Below are positions 35,375-46,456 of a stretch of DNA of 64,000 nt, one piece after another. The notes beneath the pieces were generated by a model, which was not told the DNA's origin, searched no databases, and saw only the letters and a list, made by a program, of their open reading frames with translations. The stretch spans positions 19,021,227 to 19,085,226 of the forward strand of contig CM043703.1 of the NCBI GenBank assembly GCA_023935145.1, read 5' to 3'. Every line of letters begins with the position of its first letter. The first letter of the stretch is position 1. The stretch is from Bretschneidera sinensis (taxonomy: Eukaryota > Streptophyta > Magnoliopsida > Brassicales > Akaniaceae). A program made the translations under genes and the position numbers.

Positions 35375-36667
35375 TGATAGGTACTTAAATATTCATATTT
35401 AAGCCCCCTTATTTACATTTGTTAGGTCCTTAGTTATGTTAATTTAGTTCAGTTTACTTCATTTGTGTGTTTCACATGTGTTTTATAGGTCTTGGAGAAA
35501 AAGAAGCAGTTTTGGCACTTAAAGGAAGAAACCTGAAATTCTTGGACCAGCCCCTGGACAAACTGTGATCGATCGCACCATGTAATGCGATCGAGTGCAC
35601 ATTGCGATCGTGCGCACGCATGAAGGATCGAGCGCATCTGTATGAGCGTGAACAATAAACTGCAGAACCTTATTTTGGAAAAAAGAAAGTTTTGTAATTT
35701 AGGAAAGTTAAGGAACTCATGAGCCTTCTAGGACTTCTCAAGCCCTATAAATACACCTGTAAAGCACACATAACATACACAACTTAGAGAACACTTCTCT
35801 TATCTTTTACTTGGAGCTGTAAGCTTTGGGAGAGAATTGACGCCTCTTCTCTCGAGTTTATTCTTCCCTTTATGTTTAGTTTATATATGATGTTTATCTT
35901 AGACAGCATGTGTAACTAACTTTCTTATAGGGCTCGATTGAAGCCCTAGTTATGCTTTTCCATATATTTATTCATTGATAATCTTTGCCAATAGCCTTTA
36001 TTATGTTACTTAACTTGATTAATGCCTGTGCCTATTTAAATTCCTCATATGTATGTGTATGGCCAACGTATGCATGTGGTATGGATTGGTTAGTTAGATC
36101 AATTTGGATGACCGCGTCATGGGTCTAACATTAGTAACAAAGGATATCCACACAGGATTCTTGGATTAATCAACATGGGAAACCGGGAGTAGATACCATG
36201 CCCTAGGTCTCTTGTGGTTGTCAATTTCCAAAGATCTTATGCTTTCTTAAGGAACAACTCAAGCAGATACCATGCTGAATCCCTTAAGGAAGAAAAGAGT
36301 TAGAGTAGATACCATGCCTAACTCGTTGCTTAGGGAAATCAATAGCTTAAGGAGTAGATACCGTGCCCTTAGGTTGGTGACCATTAGGTGTACATGATAA
36401 GGCTAGTGCACTGATACATTATGCAATTGGGAAAGTATGACTAGTGGTGGATATCAAAGCCCTATGTCTTTATTATTATCACTCACATTCAACAGTTATT
36501 TTATTTCTTTTTACTTTGAAGAAACTAATTCTAAAAACTGAACTTTACCAATCCCTGTGGAGATGATCTTGCTTTCGCACACTATACTACACTGTTGACC
36601 TTGTGCACTTGCAAGTAAAACTAGTATAATTATCTACTTATTAATTTAGGTATATTTTCTCACAACA
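35375..36667 (+). repeat. Athila-like 5' LTR
   Basis: Begins TGATAGGTACTTAAAT and ends CTCACAACA. TATA box CTATAAATAC at 35745-35754. Palindrome array at 35564-35636. Four copies of GTAGATACCRTGCC-like sequence start at 36189, 36263, 36305 and 36353. Confidence 0.95.
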
Positions 36668-36672
36668 AGTTT

Positions 36673-36690
36673 TGGTGCCGTTGCCGGGGA
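36673..36690 (+). other. Primer-binding site, Asp-tRNA type
   Basis: TGGTGCCGTTGCCGGGGA follows the LTR by five bases. It differs by one base from TGGCGCCGTTGCCGGGG, the primer site known from Athila/Tat-type plant gypsy elements. Confidence 0.88.
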
Positions 36691-36940
36691 TTATGCTAAA
36701 GTTCTTTTAGAATTACTTTCGTTTAAACATTATTATTATTACATTATTTTTTGTTTACCATATTTGTTTTTCATCAAAACCTAATCGTGTTACTTTCTGT
36801 TTTAGGCACATCAAACCCTAATCGCACCTTCTGTGATATTTGCGATCGATCGCAGCCTTCTGTGCGATCGAGCGCAATTAGGGCAGAGTTACCCGAGCAG
36901 CAGAGTGAACTACTGCACTGAAGCTGTTGTGACCTGATTT

Positions 36941-38160
36941 ATGCACGGACTTCGATCCCAACATCCAACATTCTTTCCCCTTGATCCCGAGCTTGAATGG
37001 ACCATCCGACAAAGGCTTAGGGACAACTTCGAGGAGAACGAAGAAGAAGTCGAGAATGAAACACCAATGGCGGAACAACTCGAAAACCAGCAACCACCTG
37101 CACGAGTACCAATGAAGCACTCATTCATCCCACGAAACATTGATCAACCATCATGCATTGCATATCAACCTGAGGCGGCGGGAAACTATTATATATCTCT
37201 GTAAATATTGAATGCTTTGACTCACTTTAGGGGTACTCCTAATGAAGATCCACACTTACACCTCCGAGAATTTTTTGATCTTTGTAAGTTCCAGCACATA
37301 CAAGGTCTAAACCAAGAAGGAATAAGGTTAATTTTATTCCCTTTTTCCTTGAAAGATAATGCTAAACTATGGTATAATTCTTTGCATGCAGTTTCCATCC
37401 ACACTTGAGAGGAGTTGGCAAGCAAGTTCCTGAGGAAGTTTTTCCCAGCCCAAAAGACGAGGCAAATGAGGAAGGAAATCCAATCCTTCCAACAAAAGGA
37501 TGGGGACCTCTTCTTCGAAGCATGGGGACACTTCAACGAATTGCTACTCAAATGCCCACACCATAACTTGCCTCAAAATGAACTGGTACAAGCCTTTTAT
37601 GAAGGTTTGAATGACACTAACAAAAGCATTGTTGATTCAGGTTGTGGAGGAGTGTTGATGGAGAAAAGCAGTGAAGAAGTGATGGAGCTTTTCAAAACCC
37701 TCAGTGAACACACTCAGCAGTTCTGCTCTCGAGGTAGACATGTATCCAAAGGTAAAGGTGTGTATGAGGTAAATCTAAATGGAGGATCTTCCCCTCAAAT
37801 AACAGCATTGGAAAGGAAAATAGACTTAATGGTAAAAGCCATGACTACTCAAAATGCCTCATCCAGCCTACCATCTACCCCACCCCAGGTATGTGCAATA
37901 TGTTCCGAATACGACCATAATACTGATATTTGTCCTTTGTATTCACCTGTAGATACCAAACAAGCAAATTATGTGGGACCTAATAACTATCCATCGAAGA
38001 ACAACCTTTATGCAAACACATACAACCCTGGATGGTGGAATCACCCGAATTTTTCATGGAACAACAATCAGAACTATCAAGGGCAGCAACGAAACCCCCA
38101 GCCCAGTGCTCATGCTATTCCCGAACCAAAGAAGAACGACCTCGAAAGTCTTGTGAGATA
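36941..38160 (+). pseudogene. Athila-like gag (broken)
   Basis: Retrotrans_gag domain from about 37208: LTHFRGTPNEDPHLHLREFF, then LKDNAKLWYNSL, a TGA for Trp (37406-37408), FLRKFFPAQKT, ELVQAFYEGLNDTNKSIVD and a damaged knuckle CAICSEYDHNTDICP (about 37891-37935). The preceding part (36941-37204) is acidic and may be the N-terminus, cut from the core by TAA at 37202. Gag makes the particle. Apart from these breaks it is fairly well preserved. Confidence 0.88.
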
Positions 38161-38257
38161 ACTGCCCACTCAGCAGCAGCAATTGATGATGTCACAAGAA
38201 CAGTTCATGACTCAGCAAAGATAAACCACTGCAAAACATGAGCAGGCAATTCAAAGA

Positions 38258-39233
38258 CTAGAGGTACAAATGGGACAACTGGCTAAAGAGCTCAAGGGCA
38301 GAAAGCAAGGAGAGCTCCCAGCTCAAACACTACCTAACCCTTGGGGGCATCAACAAGTAAATGCTATGATAACCTTGAGAAATGGCAAGGTGGTAGGATC
38401 AGACAAACCTGACAAAGCATCCACCTCTAAAGTAAGTGAGATGGAAAAGGTAAATACACCCCCACCATTTCCTCAAAGGTTAGTGAAACCTAAGAAAGCG
38501 ACCAAATTGATTGACATTTTTGAAACCTTGAAAAAGGTAGAGATTAATATTCCTTTGTTAGATGCCATTAAACATATTCCTGCATATGCTAAATTTCTGA
38601 AAGATTATTGCACTAACAAAAGGAGGTTTCAGGAACATGAGACGGTTGCCTTAACCGAAGATGTAAGTGCTGTGCTTTTAAGAAAATTACCACCTAAACT
38701 GAAAGATTCGAGTAGTTTTACTATTCCTTACAGGTTAAGTGACCAGCTATTCGAGAGGTATCCTTGAGGACGTGTTGGTAAGAGTAGGAAAATTCATTAT
38801 ACCTGCTGATTTTATAGTATTAGATATAGAAGAATATACTCTGCCATTGCCTCTCCCCATCATCCTAGGACACCCCTTTATGATAACTATTGACACTAAT
38901 ATTAGTGTAAAAAGGGGCATTGTCACAATAAGGGTAAATGATGAAGAGATAGAATTTAAAATATTCAATACATTAAAATCAACCAATAATGATAATGAAT
39001 ATTCTAATGTGAGCTTCATGCAAAGTGTTGTTGAGAAAGCTTCTCAGGTCCATCACACCACTACATTGGAGACCATCCCCAACCATGAAGACAGAAGAGT
39101 GGATATTCGGCCTGAGGAGGACAATGTGATTAAAGACGTCAATACAGCTGCACATCTCTTCAAAAACACACCACAACCGTCAAGTAAGTATGTTCTTCAA
39201 ATTGACCCTCCTACAATTACTAATACTACTTAG
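38258..39233 (+). pseudogene. Athila-like gag tail and partial retropepsin (broken)
   Basis: From 38258 a coiled, polar segment (LEVQMGQLAKELKGRKQGELP) leads into the conserved ITLRNGKVVG and FPQRLVKPKK parts that precede the protease in Athila-type elements. A frameshift near 38755 joins the second half of the protease: IPLEDVLVRVGKFIIPADFIVLDIEE and IILGHPFM. The expected start of the protease, with its DxGA active site, is missing between GSSSFTIPY (about 38720) and the frameshift. The ORF ends at 39231-39233 and no RT follows. Confidence 0.85.
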
Positions 39234-39299
39234 TTTATTGACCAGGCACCAAGATTTAAGATGCAGCAGTTGTCAAGGCCACTAGAACCACCTGATGTG

Positions 39300-40150
39300 G
39301 GCTCTAAGTGCCCCCTTCCAACCAACTAGCACGGAAGCATGAGAGTGCTTGAGCAAGTTCATTTCGATTACCCATACAGCTCAAGCATCTCTACGAAGGT
39401 TAGTGGTACTGAGGCCACTAACACATGGTAAGGTTGTACTGTTCTAGATTTATCATTTTTCAGCTGAGGTAAGTTTTCAATTTTTCCCATGCACACTGCC
39501 TGCGATCGATCGCACAATTCAATGCTATCGAGCATAAGGGTGCGATCGAGCGCTCCAGTCAATGTGCTTAAGCGCACAAGTGTGATCGAACGCAACCCAT
39601 GTGCGATCGAGCGCACTCGTGGCAGAAGGTTTAGTTATAAGTTTGAAAAAAATTTCATTCACACACTCTCACTCTCTTCACTGTTAACTCACTCCTTCTC
39701 ACTCGCACTCACTCTCTTCACTGTTCACTCAGCTCACTCACTCGCACTCTGCCACAACTCTCACACTCCCCACCCCCATTCACCATGGTCATCCACCTTC
39801 ATCACCGCTCATCTTCACCATCACCACCACTGTCACCACCACGTCCCTCTCTTCATTTCTCATTCCGTCCATACACAAGGTACCCATTTCGATTTACACA
39901 CACAAATTTTTAAATATGTTTTAATTACTTCTTCAAGTAGAAATATATGTTATCTTGTGTATGATTGGGTGCTTTTTTGATTGCAGGAGGTTAGGAACAA
40001 ATTCAAAACCTCAAGACCATAGCTTGGTCTTTTGGCGCACACAAACTATTCTAGGAAATGCCTGACAGTGTGCGATCGAGTGCACAGTCCAGTGCGATTG
40101 AGTGCATCTATTTGAGATAGATCGCAAATTAGGCAGAAGCAAACAGCAGC
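39300..40150. other. Internal non-coding region with palindrome arrays
   Basis: Occupies the place where RT-RNaseH-IN would be. It holds palindromes starting at 39501, 39523, 39541, 39564, 39581 and 39602, then a CA/CT-rich stretch (39660-39850), and more palindromes at 40071 and 40093. No coding similarity seen. Confidence 0.7.
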
Positions 40151-41276
40151 ATGTCCAAACCATCTGTTTCCACCTCTGGTGCATCCAGCAGCCGTGCCTC
40201 GTCATCTAGGCCTAGCATCGAGCAACGAGAGCTCTTATTCGAGACCGCTTTCACCATCGATGACGTATTCAAGCACATGGACGCAACTCAATGGGCCGTC
40301 CAGGAATTTAAACATCGAGGGTTGAAGAGGCTTTTTAAGTCGATATGTTCGATTGCTTACTCCCTGCTCGTAGTCTAATTCTATGCGAGCCTATCCTTTG
40401 ACTGCAATAGACGAGGAGTACTGACTTCTTCAGTCCAGGGCACACCCGTTGAGGTGACTAGTGTCGATATAGCTGCTGCTCTTCATTGCACTGACAAGTC
40501 CCCTCCGGAGGACACCAATATCGAGGAGCAACTGGAGTCCTTTGCCCTGGTTGAGATTATTACGGATATGTGTGCTAGATAGTACGCTGACCGACACAAC
40601 AATGCAGACAGCCAGTCAAAGTTGCCTCCACGACTTTGGCTTGTCGACATGATTCTTCAGTGCAATGTGTGTCTATTGGGGCATAAGACACAGCGGAGAG
40701 ACCAGTTTCTACAGACCCTATATGCCTTCCACAGAGGTCACTGGTACTCTATTCCAGCGGTTATATGGAGCCAGCTGCACAAATTCTGGGATTACATCCA
40801 TGGCCGACAGAGCACCACGGCCAATGCATAAGGCCTCTATTTCCCATTCCTACTCTCCTACATACTTAAGAAGAAAGGGAGTAAAGGATCACCAGCGACG
40901 GACCAGTGCGAGAGCATCCCTTCTTCGGGAAGGCTCAGTGGACACATAGCCTCTCGCACATGCCTAGAGGACTCCCAGCAGCTACTTCAGCTGCTGAAAG
41001 AGTTGAGGAGGACCGTATGGATGCCGAGACCCCTGTCATTAGCCCAGTGAGAGGGGAGGACCATTCGAACATGGGACCTACCAAGTCCCAGCACTTTTTA
41101 GCTGAGCTGTCCTCTTTCCGAGGTGAGGTCTCTACCGCTACCATACTCGTGCATCTGCGCATAGATAGCCTGGAGGCTCGGTTTGCATGATAGGAGGCTA
41201 TGCTGCAGGCTATTCTTGATCGCCTACCTCTGGCACTCGATACCTCTTCGACTGCACCACCTACCGATTAGCAGTG
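40151..41276 (+). pseudogene. Plant-transposon ORF (Transposase_32-like), broken
   Basis: Begins MSKPSVSTSGASSSRASSSRPS, a Ser-rich head, then ERELLFETAFTIDDVF. After a TAA at 40376-40378 it continues FYASLSFD and TPVEVTSVDIAAALHC, and after a TAG LPPRLWLVDMILQCNVCLL, RRDQFLQTLYAFHRG and WSQLHKFWDYIHG. The final part is Pro/Glu-rich and frame-shifted. This follows the layout of the 'putative plant transposon protein' family found between pol and the 3' LTR in Athila-type elements; its function is not known. The family call is from recall of motif layout, so moderate. Confidence 0.6.
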
Positions 41277-42722
41277 AGAGGATACCACGTCTGGCTGAAG
41301 ATGTTAAACTTAGCGCTCATGGGAGGCACCCCATAGCATATCCTTTTTCTTAGTTTATTTCATTTTATTATTTGTATTTCCTAGTTTATTTTTCTACCTG
41401 TTTATTATTACTTGTTTTCCATTTTATGTTTGTTCCTCTTTCTTTATCAAGGACAACGTGAGTGCATCCAGTTGAAGTTTGGGGGCGTGCTACGAGTAAT
41501 GCCAGCCATCAGTTCTCTATCTCCCAGGTCAGATCCTTCCATACTATTCACACATTGGGGACAATGTGCAATTTAAGTTTAGGGGTATGGGGACATATTC
41601 ACACACTCACTATATCCCATTTTTTTGTTGTTTTGTGTGTTGTTGTTTCCATAGATAAATGCATGTTCATATTGTTCTAAATTTTTTTTGTGATCTAAAC
41701 AAAGAATATGATTTGACTTCATAAGTGAGCTTAACACCTTGAACATATAGGCCAATAATTTAGTTTTGAACATAGATCACCTCCTTTTAGGCATTTAAGG
41801 ATTCACAAGTTTGACCTAAACATTCACAAGCACATTAGCACATAATTGTGTAGGGTATGACATGTAATTTTGATTTGTATGTTTCTTTTGCTCGACTGTG
41901 AACCAAATGGCCTATTAGACTAACATCTTGGCATAAGAAAATAAAAACAAATTGTTAGTACTAAAAAAGAAAGAAATGCTCCTAATGATCAATAAAACAA
42001 ACATTTCACTGAATAACTGGCCCTCTTGCCTCAGTAAGCAGTGAGTATCACGTCAAAAGGTGGAAATTTTGTTAACTCAAAAGATTATTAAAAAATGAAC
42101 TTTCTGCTGAGTAACTGGCCCTCTTGCCTCAGTAAGCAGTGAGTGTCACGTCAAAAGGTGGAAATTCTTATTAGAGCATTGACACCAGTTAGTTTCGTAG
42201 GCTTTTTGACTCGAGTTAGTAAGTCCTTAGGGGTGTCTCTACACCTAATGCCCTAAAACCATCTGGTTTGGGAGTCGTTGGCTAAACACTCGTTACATGA
42301 GTCAAATAGAAAGCTTAAGGGAACTAACTTGACAAAAATATCGCAAACAAAAGAAAAAAAGAAAATTTATACCATCTTTGTTGATTCTAATAGGAAATTT
42401 GGTGAATCTTGAGACATCGAAACATACACATTAGAATTATTTGGAAACCTAATCTTTTATGTGCTAAGTTCACCACACACCAAAGTCGAACTTGTGATGT
42501 CTTAAATTGCCTTATGAAAGTGATTTGTGTTCAAAACTCTTATTCATTGCAAAAATATGTTTATATCTGTTAAGCTTACTCATGAATGCACATCATAGTT
42601 TTGTGTTAAGACTTAAACTTTTGTGGACACTATGAACATTGGATCTATCTGTGTGTTGTTATTTTTCATTTTAGTTTTGTTTAGTATTGCTAAAGGACTA
42701 GCAACATGTAAGTTTGGGGGTG
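41277..42722 (+). other. Athila-like 3' region and polypurine tract
   Basis: Long non-coding region with GGGAGGCACCCCATAG near 41317, CATTGGGGACAATGT near 41555, and a final GTAAGTTTGGGGGTG (42708-42722) as polypurine tract. A 98-bp tandem repeat lies at 42009-42168. These pieces are typical of Athila-type 3' ends. Confidence 0.75.
42009..42168. repeat. 98-bp direct repeat in the Athila-like 3' region
   Basis: The 62-bp core CTGARTAACTGGCCCTCTTG... occurs at 42009-42070 and 42107-42168, almost identical and separated by 36 bp of AT-rich sequence. Confidence 0.92.
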
Positions 42723-44055
42723 TGATAGGTGCTTAAATATTCATATTTAAGCCCCCTTATTTACATTTGTTAGGTCCTTAGTTATGTTAATTTAGTTCAT
42801 TTTACTTCATTTGTGTGTTTCATATGTGTTTTATAGGTCTTGGAGAAAAAGAAGCAGTTTTGGAACTTAAAGGAAGAAACCTGGAATTCCTGGAGTAGCC
42901 TTTGGACAAACTGTGATAGATCGCACCATACAATGCGATCGAGTGCACATTGCGATTGTGCGCACGCATGATGGATCGAGAGCAAGAAGGATGCGATCGA
43001 GCACAACACTGTGATCGATCGCATCTATACGGGCGTGAACAGTAAACTGCAGATCCTTATTTTGGTAAAAAAGAGAGTTTTGTAATTTAGGAAAGTTTAG
43101 GAACTCATGAGCCTTCTAGGACTTCTCAAGCCCTATAAATACACCTGTAAAGCACACACAATATACAAAACTTAGAGAACATTTCTCTTATCTTTTACTT
43201 GGAGTTGTAAGCTTTGGGAGAGACTTGACGCCTCTTCTCTCGGGTTTATTCTTCTCTTTATGTTTAGTTTATATATGATGTTTATATTAGACAGTATATG
43301 TAACTAACTTTCTTATAGGGCTCGATTGAAGCCCTAGTTATGCTTTTCCATATATTTATTCATTGATAATCTTTGCCAATAGCCTTTATTATGTTGTTTA
43401 ACTTGATTAATGCATTTGCCTATTTAAATTCCTCATATGTATGTGTATGGCCAACGTATGCATGTGGTATGGATTGGTTAGTTAGATCAATTTGGATGAC
43501 TGAGTCCTGGGTCTAACATTAGTAACAAAGGATATCCACACCGAATTCTTGGATTAATCAACATAAGAAACCAGGAGTAGATACCATGCCCTAGGTCTCA
43601 TGTGGTTGTTGATTTCCAAAGATCTTATGCTTTCTTAAGGAACAACTCAAGCAGATACCGTGCTGAATCTCTTAAGGAAGAAAAGAGTTAGAGTAGATAC
43701 CATGCCTAACTCGTTGCTTAGGGAAATCAATAGCTTAAGGAGTAGATACCATGCCCTTAGGTTGGCTACCATTAGGTGTACATGATAAGGCTAGTGCACT
43801 GATACATTATGCAATTGGGAAAGTATGACTAGTGGTGGATATCAAAGCCCTATGTCTTTATTATTATCACTCACATTCAACAGTTATTTTATTTCTTTCT
43901 AATTTGAAGAAACTAATTCTAAAAACTGAACTTTACCGATCCCTGTGGAGATGATCTTGCTTTCGCACACTATACTACACTGTTGACCTTATGCACTTGC
44001 AAGTAAAACTAGTACCATTATCTACTTATTAATTTAGGTATATTTTCGCACAACA
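42723..44055 (+). repeat. Athila-like 3' LTR
   Basis: Same ends as the 5' LTR. It is 40 bp longer, and 39 of these bases are two extra palindrome units at 42992 and 43010. TATA box CTATAAATAC at 43133-43142. Confidence 0.95.
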
Positions 44056-45123
44056 CACATCTCATCATAATCATTTCTTTTTAATTTTCACATCTCATTA
44101 CATCATCTTTTATCCATACTATCACAAGTATGAGTAATTTTATCCATTTTTGGGTATCCATACAAGTCTCTAGTACAACTATCAGAGACGTCTCTCCATA
44201 TGTCGACATGTTTCATCCAATCCAGCCATGATTCTGGCCCTTCCCAGACCACACTCCACCCTTGTGGCCTGGCATACATATATACAATCACATACAAACA
44301 AACATAGCATATCATCATGTAAATCAAAAGATTTTATTTTCATAAAATCTCATTTTTATCATGAAAATTTACTTATCCTTTCAAGGATACTAATTTCATT
44401 AATTTATCATATATTTAATATTTTTAGTGATTTCATGAATCATATTTCTCTTAAATAATTCAATTAATACATATATCATGTATTTCATCAAATCATACAT
44501 ATTCATAATATATTCAATAACTTTTCTCAACATATAATTCATTTCAAGTTTTTATTTGTATATCTCGTTCTTCTCGTTTACTAACACTAAAGTGAACTAA
44601 TCACATAGCATTAACACTACCAATGGATCACCTCTTTACCTTTGGTGCTTCTCTCAGCAATATCATCAGATTGTTCACCACCACCTAACCAGAATATTCT
44701 TATCAATTTCACTATCTCATTGCTTATTTCAAACCCTATATTGGATTAAATTCATGAATATGTATGCATGCTCCATCTTAGTTTCAAATTCAAAGTTCTA
44801 GTTAAATTTCTTCCTTTTTTATTTTTTTATCTTTCATCAAATCTTTTAAGAAAAACATAAGAATTTATATTCTCAAAATCATAGTTCTTATATGGAAGAA
44901 CAAAAATAATAAAAATTACATTCATAAAGTTTTCTCAGAAATTCCTTCAATCAATTCTTAAATCGATCGAATTCAACAATAGTTTATGAAATTCTTTAAT
45001 TCTTTTGTATTTGAGAGAATTTTAAAGAAAGAATGAGTTTTAAAAAGAGAAAATGGAGTTTGAATGAAGAATAAATGAATTTTGGCTGTGAAAAACTTTT
45101 ATATAGTAAAAATTTTCCTTACC

Positions 45124-45285
45124 GGTCGACTCACCAATCGATCGCCCAAAATTTACCAGTCAACCTCTCCAAATTTATCAATCGACCGCCCAGCAGTTAT
45201 TAGTCAACCACCCAGTTGACTGGTCAGGTTATCGGCTGACCACCCCAAATTTACCAATCGATCGCTTAGCAGGTATGAGTCGACT
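45124..45285. repeat. Phased RRTCGAYY motif cassette
   Basis: GC-richer patch with AATCGATC/AGTCAACC-type octamers starting at 45136, 45158, 45180 and 45202 and again at 45234, 45256 and 45278, each exactly 22 bp apart. Extra copies start at 45124, 45214 and 45222. It lies just upstream (minus strand) of a TATA box. Confidence 0.88.
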
Positions 45286-45439
45286 GACACCCCTTTAAAG
45301 CCTTAAAATTTTATTTTTCACTACTTTTATGCATTCTAACTCATTTTCTTCAGTATATTTTCGAATTCTTACCTCAAAATTGCTTCAAACTTGAGTTTTA
45401 AATCACTTTGTATATGTATGCATGATGATTATAATATCA

Positions 45440-46456
45440 ATTTACCTTTACATCAAGTGTATGGGCTTTACAAGATACTTGCTTTGAACTCTTATATAGA
45501 CTTTTGTATGTCTAAATATACAATGGTTTGTCACCATCTTCCTTAAATTCGTTAGGTTGCACCATATAGACTTCCTTATAAAATATTAATACAGGAAAGC
45601 ACTTTTTATTTCCATGTGATATAGTTCTAAAACCTGATGAGCTACTAACAACATAATCATTGTAAAAGTATCCCTAAAGGAAACTAGAGAGAAAGTTTCA
45701 TTGTAAACAATCCCTTCCCTCTAAGAAATCTATTTAGCAATCAATATGGACCTAAAACTTTCAATCCTTTGGAGTCTTTCTAAGTCTTACAACCACTAAG
45801 AAACTTTACAAGCTTCTTAAAACCAGTATTGAGTCTCAATGAATGCAACTTATTTCTTATTGGTTCTACCAATATCTAATTGAAAACTAAAAAAAAACAT
45901 CTTCTGAAAATTCTTTGGATGATCGACCATATAGCCAATATTACAGTCACTCTCATATGAATAGGTCATATAGATTAGAATATTTCCAAATATTCTCTCC
46001 CTTGTGGATCACAACTGGTACCCTACATAATTACATCATGCTGTTAAGGAGTTTTGACAAGAACTAGTTGAGTACTTAGCTCTTACTCCTCCACAGGTCA
46101 CACCATAGGTATAGGAACCAATATGTCTGTCTTTATAGGAAGAGAAAAGGTAAATGTCCAAACATCCTACTATCCTTAATGATCTGAAAACAACTACCAT
46201 TTTTTTTTAACTAAATCAACACTACAAACTTAGTAGCCTTTGATTTCACAATTCTAATATTTTCAGCTAAGACTATAAAACTTATTTCTTTATGATGATT
46301 TGAGTATTTTACAAAGAAGCTATAGGAAAATTTTGAATCTGACTTACCTTCATTTAAAATATGTATAGGTGTATTTCTGAAAAATATTCCCTAAATATGG
46401 AGACTATTGATTATAAGATTTTCATCAAGTTCATAATTCAAATAGAACTTCATACA
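45440..46456 (-). pseudogene. Copia-E relic, downstream half (RT region)
   Basis: Minus-strand decayed copia pol. Readable pieces include EVYMVQPNEFKEDG (about 45590-45550) followed by TYKSLYKSSKQVS, the counterpart of EVYMxQPEGF...KSLYGLKQA in copia RT. The rest has dense stops. Its upstream half lies beyond Copia-B at 52928-54900, and the ATACA/ATATA duplication joins the two. Confidence 0.68.

Larger units (their letters stand above)
35375..44055 (+). mobile_element. Athila-like gypsy element lacking RT, RNase H and integrase; TSD CACAT
   Basis: An 8681-bp element with LTRs at 35375-36667 (1293 bp) and 42723-44055 (1333 bp), both TGATAGGT...CACAACA, flanked by perfect CACAT duplications (35370-35374 and 44056-44060). 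An Asp-tRNA-type primer site follows the 5' LTR. It keeps gag and a protease fragment, then goes straight to an unrelated ORF of the plant-transposon (Transposase_32) type and a long 3' region. No RT, RNase H or integrase motif is present in any frame. It must have moved with enzymes from another element, or lost pol after insertion. Many TGCGATCGAKCGCA palindromes are spread through it. Confidence 0.93.
34800..45430 (-). repeat. Gypsy-type LTR-like block 2, minus strand, split by the Athila-like element
   Basis: Two flanks, 34800-35374 and 44061-45430, are joined across the insertion by the CACAT duplication. On the minus strand it reads, right to left, a motif cassette (45124-45285), a TATA box CTATATAAAAG near 45095, a long AT-rich part, a segment with GGCCACAAGGG near 44260, and TTCACTGAGCTTGTAAGCTC near 35055. 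The last resembles the same position in blocks 1 and 3. No gag or pol is attached. The outer limits are approximate. Confidence 0.45.

Noticed and set aside
37222..37551. Minus-strand open frame inside the Athila-like gag
   Set aside because: Shadow of the gag coding strand; the + strand carries recognisable gag motifs.
35564..43023. CRISPR-like array
   Set aside because: The repeats are short imperfect palindromes in a plant retrotransposon, with no constant long repeat, unique spacers or cas genes.
44228..44458. Possible small gene near 44.2-44.5 kb
   Set aside because: Lies in a gypsy LTR-like block, no domain, and the opposite-strand frame is equally open.
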